A stretch of 64,000 nt of DNA from Mycobacterium sp. 050128 (GCF_036409155.1 NZ_JAZGLW010000003.1:186001-250000); one strand, 5' to 3'; positions 53,825 through 63,467 are shown, counted from the stretch's first letter. A program made the numbers and translations. Notes: a model not told the origin generated them from the letters alone.

Positions 53825-55279
53825 GTGACACAACGTGGCCGGGGCTTTGCACTGATCCCGATCAGCATGGCGCTGGCTTTGCTGTTCGCGCCGTCCGCGG
53901 TGGCCGACACCTACACGGATCAGGTGGTGGCGCGCTTCAACGCGCAGACGCACGTGGTGGCGGACTCGGCGGGCAGGCCGCCGCTGCAGAATGCCGACCA
54001 GGTCAACCAGCAGATTCTGACCACCCGTTGGGCGTGGAGCAGTGCACCGCCGCTGTGGGTTGCGGCGGTTGCGCCCGACCAGACCGGGGTGACCACACCG
54101 GACGCCATCCACGACGTCATCCTGGGTCGCCATCCGGATTTCAGTGGCGTCATCTTGGTCATCGACGCCAAGGGCTACCACGTGCGCGCCTATAACGTGC
54201 CGAAGCCCGTTGCCGACAACGTCGACCCACTTCTGAGTCAGTCGGCCAGAGATCACCGCAATGATCCCTTCGGTGCGACCAGTGAGTTCGTCGGGAAGCT
54301 GGCGAACGTCGACGTGGCATCCGGTTCACGTGTCACCACGTCTCCTGTTTCGAGCCAGAAGCACACCAGCTGGGCGTGGCTGTGGACGATGCTGATCGTC
54401 ATCGGGGTTGTGCTGGCGTTGGTGGGTCTGATCGTGTTCGCCGTGAGCCGAAATGGTAAGCGCCGCAGGGACGCCGAGGCGGAAGACCAAATCAAGCAAG
54501 AGTTGATCAACGCCGAATCCGGTGTCACCGATATCAACAATGCGCTGGTCACCGGCAGCGATGTCGACGTCAGTGCCGAAGCGACGAAGGCTAATTCAAG
54601 CCTCTACGAGGCGCGGCACGCCTACCAGTCCGGTGACTACTCCGCCGCGCGGGCGCACCTGCGGGTCGTGCAGGCGACGGTGGCCAGGGCCTACCAGAAG
54701 CTGTACCCGGACGCCAAACCCGATGTGAACGCCGTGAATTCAGTCCCGGTGGCGGACCGCAAGCAGGCGAGCGTGCAGACGACCAACCCGGAAACCGGTC
54801 AGAGCGTGACGATCAACAACAACAATTACAGCACCTCGCCGCAGCCGGGATACCCGCACTACTACGGCGGCGGCTACTACAACGGGATGTTTTTCTATCC
54901 GGGCTTTTATCCGTACGCGTTCTGGGGGCCGGGCTGGGGCTGGGGGCTCACCGATGTCCTGCTGATGGACGCGCTCCTGGACGACCATTGGGGCGGCAGC
55001 TACGAGCACGGCTTCGAGGCGGGTCGCGACTCGGCATGGACGGACAGCGGCTACGGCGGCGGCCAGAACGTTGACTACGACAGCCAGCAGGGAAACGTCG
55101 GGTTCGACGGAAACTACCAAGGCTCGGACGATTCCTACTCCGGCGGCGGCGACGTCAGCTTCGCCGGTGGTAGTGACGGCGGGGGTTACGACTCCGGTGG
55201 CAGCGTTGACTTCGGTGGCGGATTCGATTCGGGTGGTGGCGGATTCGACTCCGGTGGTGGCGGAGACTCCGGATTCTGA
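53825..55279 (+). CDS. Membrane protein with exported N-terminal domain and Gly-rich tail
   Basis: 484 residues. A signal peptide (ALIPISMALALLFAPSAVA) leads an external domain of about 150 residues (TPM-like in layout: GVTTPDAIHDVILGRHPDFSGVILVID). One membrane span follows (WLWTMLIVIGVVLALVGLIVFAV, about 180-202), then a helical cytoplasmic part, a Tyr/Trp/Gly-rich patch (YYGGGYYNGMFFYPGFYP) and a Gly/Ser/Asp tail. GTG 53825 follows AGGAG. It converges on the TIR gene, 64 bp apart. Function is unknown. Confidence 0.72.
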   Translation: MTQRGRGFALIPISMALALLFAPSAVADTYTDQVVARFNAQTHVVADSAGRPPLQNADQVNQQILTTRWAWSSAPPLWVAAVAPDQTGVTTPDAIHDVILGRHPDFSGVILVIDAKGYHVRAYNVPKPVADNVDPLLSQSARDHRNDPFGATSEFVGKLANVDVASGSRVTTSPVSSQKHTSWAWLWTMLIVIGVVLALVGLIVFAVSRNGKRRRDAEAEDQIKQELINAESGVTDINNALVTGSDVDVSAEATKANSSLYEARHAYQSGDYSAARAHLRVVQATVARAYQKLYPDAKPDVNAVNSVPVADRKQASVQTTNPETGQSVTINNNNYSTSPQPGYPHYYGGGYYNGMFFYPGFYPYAFWGPGWGWGLTDVLLMDALLDDHWGGSYEHGFEAGRDSAWTDSGYGGGQNVDYDSQQGNVGFDGNYQGSDDSYSGGGDVSFAGGSDGGGYDSGGSVDFGGGFDSGGGGFDSGGGGDSGF

Positions 55280-55343
55280 GCGTTCGCGGGGTATGCGGTG
55301 GGGTCGATACTCCGTCGGGGTCAGGCAGTGTCAACAGCCCGGA

Positions 55344-56918
55344 TCACTGCTTGACGTTGTTTGCCATCTGATCGGCGATCTCGACACCCCGGTTCTGGAC
55401 GGCGGGGGCGCAGGCCAGCACGTCGAGGACGACACTGGACACCGCGCTCAGCACGCGCTGGCATTGATTGGTGCCATCTTTACGGGTGCGTTCCAGCGTA
55501 ATCTTGGGGGCGGCCCCGGCGGGGTTCCCGAAATTCCAGTGAGCCGTACCGGCGGCGGCGGTTACGGTCACGGTTGATCCGGCGCACGCTTTCCAATTGT
55601 TCGCCGATGCCGCCACAAAGGCGTTGGCCGCGTCGGCGGTCGGGAAACTCACCGCGGCCTCGTAGACTCGATAATCGCCGCCGGCATGCAACAACTGGCC
55701 GCGCACCCCGGTGAAGCCGCTGCCCGCGTAAGCCGGATCCTGGGTGGGATAAAACGCGTTGAGGCAGTTCGGGTTTGACAGTTGCCATTCCGGGGCCATT
55801 TGCTGCGTCTGATTGCCGATGTCCAGACTCGGTACCCCCATGATGGTGGCGACTTCCGGAGCGCCGAGGAGGACATAGTCCAGGGGGGTGGACGGTGTCG
55901 GCGTGGGGACCACGCCGCCCGGTGCTGCCGGAGGTGCTCCGCCCGCCACGGCGGAGCCGGGCGGTGTTGGTGCCGGTTGCGCGGCTCTCGGTGTCGCCGC
56001 CGGCTTCTTTCCCGAGCCCTGGGTGACGAGCACAATTGCCGCGACGATCGCGACGACGACCGCGGCCGCGGCACCGCCGATGATGACTAGTCGCTTGCGG
56101 GAATCCCGGGTGGCGCTTGCGCTGCGGGCTTGTGTCGATGAAACTCCTTGTGCTGCAGGTAAAGTAACCGCATCCGGGCTGCTGTCGCGTGGGCCGGCCG
56201 GATTGGGTTGGGTAGCGATCATCGACGCCTCGATGGTGGCCGATGGATCCGCTACGGAGTCGGAAGGCTCGATCGAAGCGAGGACGTTGTCGATGTCGTT
56301 TCGGGTGCGGTAGGTAACGTCGTGCCGCATACGCATCATGCGCAGCAGTTGGGCGATATCGCCGCGGGCGCTGGGGTCGTCGCCGTCCTCGTCGAGTCCG
56401 GATCTGAGTTCGACCAAGAGTTGCAGCTGCTGCTGCGGGCTCAGCTCCTTTTCGGAGAGCTGGTTGCCTAACCGCGTGATGTAGCCGAATGGCACCGGCG
56501 GCTCGTCGGGCAGCGGATCGGGCAGCGGTTGGGGATTACTGACGAGCGAGTGGATGGCGGTGACCAATTGGATGCTGGCGTCAACCGTGGGGTCCCGGTA
56601 GTCGATGATCTGCAGCGCGGCAAGGGGATTGACACGCATGCTGCCGATGTCGCCAATCCGAACGGGAAGGATCGGCCGGTTCAGGGCCTGCGCGTAACGC
56701 AGCTCGGACTGGCTGGGTTTGGACTGTAACCAGTTGCTCGACAGTGCCACAACGAACACATCGCAGGCGCGGATCTGCTCCAGGATCTGGGCCCACCAGG
56801 AATCGCCGCCGCCGAGCTCTTGGTCTAACCAAACCTGTTGATGGGCCCGCCGAAGAGTTGCCGCCAGTGCGTCGACCGGTGACCGATCCTGGCTCGAGTA
56901 GCTCACGAATAAAGTCAT
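55344..56918 (-). CDS. TIR domain, one membrane span and PknH_C-type external sensor domain
   Basis: 524 residues. Residues 1-about 110 are a TIR_2 domain: MTLFVSYSSQDRS, then VWLDQELGGGDSWW and VVALSSNWLQS, with Glu72 in SQSELRYAQAL placed like the catalytic Glu of TIR NADases. Residues 140-216 are a helical linker (LRMMRMRHDVTYRTRNDID). A single span follows at about 277-300, then a Pro/Ala linker. The last 175 residues match the PknH sensor domain (GFTGVRGQLLHAGGDYRVYE, NQCQRVLSAVSSVVLDVLAC). ATG 56918 follows GAGGAA. It lies 52 bp downstream of a receptor kinase gene. Confidence 0.85.
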   Translation of the reverse strand: MTLFVSYSSQDRSPVDALAATLRRAHQQVWLDQELGGGDSWWAQILEQIRACDVFVVALSSNWLQSKPSQSELRYAQALNRPILPVRIGDIGSMRVNPLAALQIIDYRDPTVDASIQLVTAIHSLVSNPQPLPDPLPDEPPVPFGYITRLGNQLSEKELSPQQQLQLLVELRSGLDEDGDDPSARGDIAQLLRMMRMRHDVTYRTRNDIDNVLASIEPSDSVADPSATIEASMIATQPNPAGPRDSSPDAVTLPAAQGVSSTQARSASATRDSRKRLVIIGGAAAAVVVAIVAAIVLVTQGSGKKPAATPRAAQPAPTPPGSAVAGGAPPAAPGGVVPTPTPSTPLDYVLLGAPEVATIMGVPSLDIGNQTQQMAPEWQLSNPNCLNAFYPTQDPAYAGSGFTGVRGQLLHAGGDYRVYEAAVSFPTADAANAFVAASANNWKACAGSTVTVTAAAGTAHWNFGNPAGAAPKITLERTRKDGTNQCQRVLSAVSSVVLDVLACAPAVQNRGVEIADQMANNVKQ

Positions 56919-56970
56919 TGCGGGTTCCTCAGTTACGGCTGAATTCGGTGTGTTGGTGACAGTCAATGGA

Positions 56971-58452
56971 TCATTGATATTGGGCAGCCCACCATTGGTA
57001 CACGTTGTCGAGGCTCGCATTTGGTGGCTGGCCTCGTGCGTCACCGGTGACCAGTTGGGATTGAATCGTCCAAATCACTTCGAATCCGTCACTGACCAGG
57101 CACCCCACCTGACCCTCTGTGTGCTGGGCCGAAGGACGTTGCCACGGTTGGGGCGACGAGGCCGCTCCCGGGCACGGCACAAAGTTGAGGTTATTGAAGG
57201 CGTCGTTCTGCGTGGCTTGGTCCGGAAATAGGTGATACACCACCTCCAAATAGCTGTTGCCGCTTATCGCCGTCGGGCAATGTACAGCCGCCAGCGACCC
57301 GGGGTGGGCCGGCGCAACGGGTGTGCAACGTTCGCTGTTGGGCACCACGGCCAGCAATCGCGACACGGGGTTGCCGGCTGGCGCTGCCCCCGTACCGCGG
57401 GCCGTCGAAACTCGCGACGACGACGCGACTCCACCGCCCGACGATGACGTCGTTGCGATGACGATGACCATGACGACGGTCGCGACGGCGAGCAGGCCGA
57501 CCGCACCGACGACGAGCTTGGTACGTCCGGGTGATGCCGGAGTCGGTGGGAGAGGTTGAGCCGTGTTGGGGACCGCAGCGAATTGGGTGGGTACGCCCGC
57601 GGTCGCCGAAGTCTGGGGCGAGTCCGCCTCGCGTTGACCCGAGGTTGTCAGCGCGGCGCGCGCGGCTTGGGCGAGGTCCTTGGCCGTCGCGTACCGGTGG
57701 TCGGGATCTTTGGCCATACCGGTGGCGACGACGGCGTCCATCGCTTCCGGCACTCCCGGTTGCAGCGTGGACGGCCGGGGCGGAGGCGAGGTCAGGTGCC
57801 CGACGAGCTGTTGTTCGAGGCTTTCACCCGGGTAGGGGCGTTGGGCGGTCAGCGCCTCATGCAGTACGCACGCCAAGGCGTAGATATCAGCGCGGGCGTC
57901 GGCGCGGCCCGCGTTGAGCCGCTCCGGTGACATGTAAGCCGGCGTACCCAGCGTCGCGCCGGTGATGGTCATGCTGGATTCCGCTGCGGCTCGGGCAATT
58001 CCGAAGTCGATCAGATAGGCGAAGTCGTCTTCGGCAACCAAGATGTTGGACGGTTTGACGTCGCGGTGCACCAGCCCAATTTCGTGCGCGGCGTGCAGCG
58101 CCGAGGCGATCTGTTCGATGATCCCGACTGCACGCGCTGGGGGCAACGGACCGTCGTTGAGGAGATCGCGTAGGTCGCGGCCATGGATCAGCCGCATGGT
58201 CACGTACAGCCGACCGTCGACCTCACCGAAGTCGTGTATCGGGACTACGTGCGGTTCGTCGAGCCCGGCGGCTGATCGCGCTTCGCGGCGGAACCGCTCT
58301 TGGAACGCCTGATCGTCGGCAAAGCTGGGCGCCAACACTTTCAGCGCCACAACGCGGTTCATTTCCGGGTCGTAGGCGCGCCACACCTCGCCCATGCCGC
58401 CGCGGCCCAGCAACTCGGTCAGCCGGTAGCGGCCGAACGGCGTTCCGTCCAC
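56971..58452 (-). CDS. Transmembrane Ser/Thr protein kinase
   Basis: 493 residues. Kinase landmarks are GRGGMGEVW, Lys38 (VALKVL), HRDVKPSNIL (Asp131), DFGIA (Asp149) and GTPAYMSPE; the activation loop holds Thr/Ser residues (SSMTITGATLGT). A Thr/Pro-rich juxtamembrane part is followed by one span (KLVVGAVGLLAVATVVMVIVIA) and an external domain of about 130 residues with four cysteines (ERCTPV, VHCPTA, VPCPGA, VGCLVS). It is of the PknB/PknH type. GTG 58452 follows GGAAGGGGAG; the longer frame upstream is not kinase-like. It is cotranscribed with the TIR gene. Confidence 0.9.
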   Translation of the reverse strand: MDGTPFGRYRLTELLGRGGMGEVWRAYDPEMNRVVALKVLAPSFADDQAFQERFRREARSAAGLDEPHVVPIHDFGEVDGRLYVTMRLIHGRDLRDLLNDGPLPPARAVGIIEQIASALHAAHEIGLVHRDVKPSNILVAEDDFAYLIDFGIARAAAESSMTITGATLGTPAYMSPERLNAGRADARADIYALACVLHEALTAQRPYPGESLEQQLVGHLTSPPPRPSTLQPGVPEAMDAVVATGMAKDPDHRYATAKDLAQAARAALTTSGQREADSPQTSATAGVPTQFAAVPNTAQPLPPTPASPGRTKLVVGAVGLLAVATVVMVIVIATTSSSGGGVASSSRVSTARGTGAAPAGNPVSRLLAVVPNSERCTPVAPAHPGSLAAVHCPTAISGNSYLEVVYHLFPDQATQNDAFNNLNFVPCPGAASSPQPWQRPSAQHTEGQVGCLVSDGFEVIWTIQSQLVTGDARGQPPNASLDNVYQWWAAQYQ

Positions 58453-58665
58453 TGCTCCCCTTCCGACGTCATCGACGATCAGGGATAACGCGACCTTAAG
58501 CTCTGTTCCTCGCGCTCGCTGCATTTCGGCAGAGTCGGTGCGAGGCCGTGGCCAGCACCGGATCAGCGCTAATCCCGGATCGGGGAGTATCGCCACATTG
58601 TCGGGCGATTGGTCGATACGCGGCGCCGGTCCCGGGCGGCGAGGCGGGATCCGTGTCACATAAAC

Positions 58666-58703
58666 GACAACACCCGCGCGGCGACTGCCACGCGGGTGTT
58701 GTC
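58666..58703 (-). terminator. Intrinsic-type terminator after glnA1
   Basis: A perfect 13-bp stem, GACAACACCCGCG (58666-58678) with CGCGGGTGTTGTC (58691-58703), around a 12-base loop. It starts 20 bp past the glnA1 stop on the minus strand. The following tract (CGTTTATG) is only weakly U-rich, as is common in mycobacteria. Confidence 0.85.
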
Positions 58704-58723
58704 TTAAGCCGACTTGGACGTCC

Positions 58724-60160
58724 TTAAACGTCGTAGTACAGCGCGAACTCGTAGGGGTGCGGCCGGATCTGGACCGGCAGAATCTCGTTCTCGCGCTTGA
58801 AGTTGATCCACGTCTCAATCAGGTCGGGCGTGAAAACGCCTCCCTCGGTGAGGTATTCGTGGTCCTCTTCCAGCCGGTCGATCACCGCGGACAGCTGAGT
58901 GGGCGCCTGCGGGATGTTGGCGGCCTCTTCCGGCGGCAGCTCGTAGAGGTCCTTGTCGACCGGCGCCTGCGGCTCGATCTTGTTCTTGATGCCGTCCAGG
59001 CCGGCCATCAGCATGGCCGAGAACGCCAGGTACGGGTTGCCCGACGAGTCGGGGCAACGGAACTCGAGCCGCTTGGCCTTCGGGTTGCTGCCGGTGATCG
59101 GGATACGCACACAGGCCGACCGGTTGCGCTGGCTGTACACCAGGTTGATCGGGGCCTCGTAGCCGGGCACCAGACGCTTGTAGGAGTTCACCGTCGGGTT
59201 GGTGAACGCCAGCAGCGACGGCGCGTGGTGCAGCAGTCCGCCGATGTAGTAGCGCGCGGTGTCGGACAGGCCGGCGTACCCGGTCTCGTCGTACATCAAC
59301 GGGCTGCCGTCTTTCCACAGCGACTGGTGGGTGTGCATGCCGGATCCGTTGTCACCGAACAGCGGCTTGGGCATGAACGTGACGGTCTTGCCGTTCTGCC
59401 AAGCGGTGTTCTTGACGATGTACTTGTACAACTGCATGTCGTCGGCCGCGTGCAACAGGGTGTTGAACTTGTAGTTGATCTCGGCCTGACCGCCGGTGCC
59501 CACCTCGTGGTGGCCCTTCTCCAGGCTGAAGCCCGCTTCGATCAGATTCGACAGCATCTGGGCGCGCAGGTCCACGTAGTGGTCGACGGGCGCCACCGGG
59601 AAGTACCCACCCTTGGGACGGACCTTGTAGCCGCGGTTGGGGGTGCCGTCGTTCTCGGTGGGTTCGCCGGTGTTCCACCAGCCGGAGATCGCGTCCACCT
59701 CGTAGAACGAGCCGTTGGTGCGGGAGTCGAAGCTCACCGAGTCGAAGATGTAGAACTCTGCCTCGGCGCCGAAGTACGCCGTGTCGGCGACGCCGGTGCT
59801 GATCAAGTAGTTCTCCGCCTTGCGTGCCACGTTGCGTGGGTCGCGCGAGTACGCCTCGAGGGTGAAGGGGTCGTGCACGAAGAAGTTGAGGTTCAGCGTC
59901 TTGTGTTGGGTGAACAGATCGATTTGCGCGGTAGCCGGGTCGGGCAGGAGCAACATGTCCGATTCGTGGATCGACTGGAACCCGCGAATCGACGAGCCGT
60001 CGAAGGCCAGACCGTCTTCGAAAACGCTCTCGTCGAAAAACGAAATCGGAATCGTGAAGTGCTGCATGATGCCGGGCAGGTCACAGAATCGGACGTCGAC
60101 GAATTCGACGTTTGCGTCCTTGGCGAGTTTGAAGACGTCGTCCTGCGTCTTTTCCGTCAC
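58724..60160 (-). CDS. glnA1: Glutamine synthetase GlnA1 (type I-beta)
   Basis: 478 residues. Active-site segments are [34 protein letters not shown] and [16 protein letters not shown]. The adenylylation tyrosine is in [14 protein letters not shown], the target of GlnE. It is the main assimilatory glutamine synthetase; in pathogenic species it is also released and supports wall poly-glutamate/glutamine. ATG 60160 follows AAAGGAG. A GlnR-like box lies 72 bp upstream of the start. Confidence 0.97.
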   Translation of the reverse strand: MTEKTQDDVFKLAKDANVEFVDVRFCDLPGIMQHFTIPISFFDESVFEDGLAFDGSSIRGFQSIHESDMLLLPDPATAQIDLFTQHKTLNLNFFVHDPFTLEAYSRDPRNVARKAENYLISTGVADTAYFGAEAEFYIFDSVSFDSRTNGSFYEVDAISGWWNTGEPTENDGTPNRGYKVRPKGGYFPVAPVDHYVDLRAQMLSNLIEAGFSLEKGHHEVGTGGQAEINYKFNTLLHAADDMQLYKYIVKNTAWQNGKTVTFMPKPLFGDNGSGMHTHQSLWKDGSPLMYDETGYAGLSDTARYYIGGLLHHAPSLLAFTNPTVNSYKRLVPGYEAPINLVYSQRNRSACVRIPITGSNPKAKRLEFRCPDSSGNPYLAFSAMLMAGLDGIKNKIEPQAPVDKDLYELPPEEAANIPQAPTQLSAVIDRLEEDHEYLTEGGVFTPDLIETWINFKRENEILPVQIRPHPYEFALYYDV

Positions 60161-60231
60161 TGAATGCTCCTTTGCTTGGTAATCCGCGGCCTGACGCTAT
60201 GGAGATGATGTTGCCCGCCCATCAACCCCGT

Positions 60232-60247
60232 GTTGCGCGGAGGTTAC
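60232..60247 (-). promoter_or_regulatory. GlnR-like box upstream of glnA1
   Basis: Reading on the minus strand, GTAAC-6-GCAAC fits the actinobacterial GlnR consensus gTnAC-n6-GaAAC at all but one defined position. It ends 72 bp before the glnA1 start, a usual distance for activation. Binding is inferred from the pattern and from known GlnR control of glnA. Confidence 0.55.
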
Positions 60248-60393
60248 GTGACCACGCGTCCCACAGATCGGAGTGCAGCAACGGCGGGTTCTATTGTGAG
60301 GCCCATGGACCGCAAAATCGTATCTGGTCGGCCACGCGGGCGCAGCAACCCGTCCCTGCCCTTCGCGGCCGGCCCCGACCCGGCGAAGAGGCG

Positions 60394-60810
60394 ATGATGC
60401 CGGAGTCGCGCCCGGCGTACGCCGGCGAGACGCTCGGCCTGCCGAAGAGCGGCCCGGGCTCACTGGCGTCGCTGGGACGCCGGCTGGCGGCATTGATGGT
60501 CGACTGGCTGATCGCGTACGGTCTGGCGGCGCTGGCGATGGCGTTCGGCATGTTCTCCGAACGGATGTTGTCGACGGCGGTGCTGGTGATCTGGCTTCTG
60601 CTGGGTGTGGTGGCGGTGCGGCTGTACGGATTCACGCCCGGTCAGCTGGCGCTCGGCCTTCGGGTGACCGCACTGGACGGACGCCTGGGCGTGGGCCGCG
60701 TGGTGGTGCGCGGGCTGCTGGTCGCCCTGGTGGTGCCGGCGTTGTTCACCGACTGGGACGGGCGGGGCATTCAGGACCGGGTGACGAACACCGCCGTGGT
60801 TCGCCGCTGA
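60394..60810 (+). CDS. RDD family membrane protein
   Basis: 138 residues. The RDD-type start (SLGRRLAALMVDWLIAYGLAAL, with Arg and Asp) is followed by two further spans (LSTAVLVIWLLLGVVAV and GRVVVRGLLVALVVPALF). The C-terminus (DRGIQDR-like, WDGRGIQDRVTNTAVV) is typical of the family. Role unknown. It sits beside glnA1, as Rv2219A does from recall. ATG 60394 or 60397 is the start; the upstream frame to 60172 is not family-like. Confidence 0.85.
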   Translation: MMPESRPAYAGETLGLPKSGPGSLASLGRRLAALMVDWLIAYGLAALAMAFGMFSERMLSTAVLVIWLLLGVVAVRLYGFTPGQLALGLRVTALDGRLGVGRVVVRGLLVALVVPALFTDWDGRGIQDRVTNTAVVRR

Positions 60811-60879
60811 GTCTGATGGCGACGACCCGCCGGCGCCCGGCTTCGCCGCGCTTGCGATCGCCGCTGAGCCGCGAAGCGC

Positions 60880-61632
60880 CTACTTGCGGCGCACCGTCCG
60901 CTGTACGCCGCGCATCTTGCCGGAGTTGGGCAGCGGCCCCTTCGGCATGACGGCCGCGCCGGCGCGCGACCCGAGCGCGGCCAGCCGCGACTCCAGGGTG
61001 TCCATCTGCTTGACGCTGATGTTGGCCGGCAGCTTGGTCAGGTGACGCTCCAGCTTGGACAGCGGAACCTCGCCCTCGCCGTTGCCGACGACGATGTCGT
61101 AGATCGGGATGTCGCCGACCAGCCGCGCGGTGCGCTTCTTCTCTTGGGCCAGAAGCGGTTTGACGCGGGTCGTCGCTCCCTCGCCGACTAAGACGACGCC
61201 CGGCCGGCCGATCACGCGGTGCACCGCGTCGAAGTGGCCGGTCGCGGCCACCCCCGGCGTGACCCGCCACTTGCCGCGCAGGTTGTCCAGCACCCAGGCC
61301 GCCGCGCCGGTTTGCCCCTCGGCCTGGCGGTAGATCGATTTCTGAGCCCGGCGCCCGAAGATGATGAACGCCACCAACGCGCCCAGCACCACGCCGAGCG
61401 GGATCAGGGTGAACATGGTGAACCCGCCGACCAGCACGCCGACCGTCGTCGAGACGGCCACGATCAGGACGAAGGCGCCGATCATGTACGGGAGCAGGCG
61501 CTTGTCCTGCTTGCGCTGAACGTTGAACGCCTGCCACAGCTGGCCGCGGCGCTCCTTGGCCGCGGCCTTGCGTTCGGCGGCCGCCGCTGCCCGGGCGGCC
61601 TTGCTCTCGGCGGTATTGCGGGGTTTAGCCAT
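60880..61632 (-). CDS. DUF4191 membrane protein
   Basis: 250 residues. A basic Ala/Lys/Arg-rich N-terminus (KAARAAAAAERKAAAKERR) precedes two spans (LLPYMIGAFVLIVAVSTTVG and FTMFTLIPLGVVLGALVAFIIF). A cytoplasmic domain follows (QTGAAAWVLDNLRGKWRVTPGVAA) that matches DUF4191, Rv2219-like. ATG 61632 is chosen; a longer frame to 62523 is the lipA gene in another frame. Function unknown. Confidence 0.88.
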   Translation of the reverse strand: MAKPRNTAESKAARAAAAAERKAAAKERRGQLWQAFNVQRKQDKRLLPYMIGAFVLIVAVSTTVGVLVGGFTMFTLIPLGVVLGALVAFIIFGRRAQKSIYRQAEGQTGAAAWVLDNLRGKWRVTPGVAATGHFDAVHRVIGRPGVVLVGEGATTRVKPLLAQEKKRTARLVGDIPIYDIVVGNGEGEVPLSKLERHLTKLPANISVKQMDTLESRLAALGSRAGAAVMPKGPLPNSGKMRGVQRTVRRK

Positions 61633-61664
61633 AATCACCAAGGATACGAGGCGACGGCGCCGAG

Positions 61665-62603
61665 TTACCCCAGGGCGTCGGAGGCGCGGCCGCGTACCAC
61701 CTGCTCGTAGAGCCGGCCGGCCCGATATGACGAGCGCACCAGCGGCCCGGCCAGCACGCCCGCGAAGCCCAGCCCCTCGGCGTAGGCCGCGAACTCGTCG
61801 AACTCCTCGGGTTTCACCCAGCGCTGGACCGGGTGGTGGCGCGCCGACGGGCGCAGGTACTGGGTGATCGTGACGATGTCGCAGCCGGCGGCGTGCAGAT
61901 CGGCCAGCGCGATGCGCACCTCGTCGGGAGTCTCGCCGAGGCCGAGGATCAGGTTGCTCTTGGTGACCAGCCCGTCCTCGCGGGCCGCGGTGAGCACGCC
62001 CAGGCTGCGCTGGTAGGTGAACGCCGGCCGAATCCGCTTGAAGATACGCGGCACCGTTTCGACGTTGTGCGCCAACACTTCTGGACGCGACTCGAACACC
62101 TCCGCCAGGCGGGCGGGCTCGCCGTTGAAGTCGGGAACCAACAGCTCGACGCCGGTCGACGGGTTGAGCTCCTTGATGGCGCGCACCGTTTCGGCGTACA
62201 GCCACGCCCCGCCGTCGGGCAGGTCGTCGCGGGCGACGCCGGTGACGGTGGCATACCGCAATCCCATCGTCTGCACGCTTTCGGCGACGCGCCTGGGCTC
62301 GTCCCGGTCCAGCTCGGCGGGCTTCCCGGTGTCGATCTGGCAGAAGTCGCAGCGGCGGGTGCACTGGTCGCCGCCGATCAGGAAGGTGGCTTCCCGGTCC
62401 TCCCAGCATTCGAAGATGTTGGGGCAGCCGGCCTCTTCGCAGACGGTGTGCAGCCCCTCGCGTTTGACCAGGCTTTTGAGCTCGGTGTACTCCGGCCCCA
62501 TCCGGACCCGCGTCTTGATCCACGGCGGCTTGCGCTCGATCGGGGTCTGCGCGTTGCGCACTTCCAGCCGCAGCAGTTTGCGGCCTTCCGGAGCGACAGT
62601 CAC
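61665..62603 (-). CDS. lipA: Lipoyl synthase LipA
   Basis: 312 residues of a radical SAM enzyme. The auxiliary cluster cysteines are in [16 protein letters not shown], and the radical SAM CxxxCxxC is CTRRCDFC. The C-terminal RSSYRAG motif is present. It inserts two sulphurs into octanoyl-protein to make lipoate for E2 enzymes such as that served by aceE. GTG 62603 overlaps the lipB stop by four bases (GTGA). Confidence 0.96.
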   Translation of the reverse strand: MTVAPEGRKLLRLEVRNAQTPIERKPPWIKTRVRMGPEYTELKSLVKREGLHTVCEEAGCPNIFECWEDREATFLIGGDQCTRRCDFCQIDTGKPAELDRDEPRRVAESVQTMGLRYATVTGVARDDLPDGGAWLYAETVRAIKELNPSTGVELLVPDFNGEPARLAEVFESRPEVLAHNVETVPRIFKRIRPAFTYQRSLGVLTAAREDGLVTKSNLILGLGETPDEVRIALADLHAAGCDIVTITQYLRPSARHHPVQRWVKPEEFDEFAAYAEGLGFAGVLAGPLVRSSYRAGRLYEQVVRGRASDALG

Positions 62604-63289
62604 ATGGCAGATGTTACGCGGGCGGCGTCGTGTGCCCCCACCGGTAAGACCCCGTCCAGGGCGTCGCACACGGCCGCGGCGACGGCCGCGCGGACCTCGT
62701 CAACGGTCACAGTGCGCCCGAGTTCGGCGGACAACGACGTCACCCCGGCATCGGTGATGCCGCAGGGCACGATGGCCCCGAAGGCGTCCAGATCGCAGTT
62801 GCAGTTGAGCGCGAACCCGTGCAGGGCCGTCGCCCGGGATACCCGCACGCCGATCGCGGCGATCTTGCGCGCGGGCCGGCCGGGCAGCCAGACGCCGGAA
62901 CGGCCGTCGACCCGGCCCGCATCCAGGCCCAGATCGCGGCACACTTTGATCAGCGATTCCTCAAGGCGCCGAACGTAATTCACCACATCCAAGGGTTCGG
63001 CCAGCCCGATCACCGGATACCCGACCAACTGTCCCGGCCCGTGCCAGGTGATCTTGCCGCCGCGGTCGGTGTCGACGACGGGAGTTCCGTCCACCGGTCG
63101 CTCGTGCGGCTCGGTGCGCCGCCCGGCGGTGTAGACCGCGGGGTGTTCCAACAGCAACAGGGTGTCGCCGCCGCCGCCGACCCTGGTGTCGGCCAGGTCG
63201 CGCTGCAGCTGCCAGGCGGTGCGGTATTCGACCGTCCCCAGTTGACGGACGTCGATCGCGGTGGTCTGCGACCGGATGGAACTTGTCAC
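62600..63289 (-). CDS. lipB: Octanoyl-[ACP]-protein transferase LipB
   Basis: 229 residues. The catalytic lysine is in [14 protein letters not shown] and the cysteine in [14 protein letters not shown]. It transfers octanoyl groups from acyl carrier protein to lipoyl domains, the step before LipA. GTG 63289 is the start ([13 protein letters not shown]). Translational coupling to lipA through a GTGA overlap. Confidence 0.95.
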   Translation of the reverse strand: MTSSIRSQTTAIDVRQLGTVEYRTAWQLQRDLADTRVGGGGDTLLLLEHPAVYTAGRRTEPHERPVDGTPVVDTDRGGKITWHGPGQLVGYPVIGLAEPLDVVNYVRRLEESLIKVCRDLGLDAGRVDGRSGVWLPGRPARKIAAIGVRVSRATALHGFALNCNCDLDAFGAIVPCGITDAGVTSLSAELGRTVTVDEVRAAVAAAVCDALDGVLPVGAHDAARVTSAM

Positions 63290-63455
63290 GTTGGCGAGGT
63301 TACTCGGGTGGGCGTCGCGCCGGACACCGGATGGGCGGCGTGGTGATTTTGCCTGCCTTCGAGCGACAAACGATGACCACCGTGAATACTGAAATACCTT
63401 GCGCCACTTTGGTTCCAGTGGTCACAAGGTGGCATTTTCTGTCGGTGCCTGCGGA

Positions 63456-63461
63456 TAGTTT
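63456..63461 (+). promoter_or_regulatory. -10 box for leaderless DUF222 gene
   Basis: TAGTTT occupies -12 to -7 relative to the A of ATG 63468, with CACGGT between, the spacing of a leaderless transcript. No ribosome site is present. The 178 bp upstream to lipB hold partly complementary segments around 63398-63436 but no gene. Confidence 0.4.
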
Positions 63462-63467
63462 CACGGT

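Noticed and set aside
60304..60395. 29-residue frame ending at the RDD gene start
   Set aside because: It has an ATG and a stop overlapping the next ATG, but no ribosome site and a basic low-complexity translation. Support is too weak.
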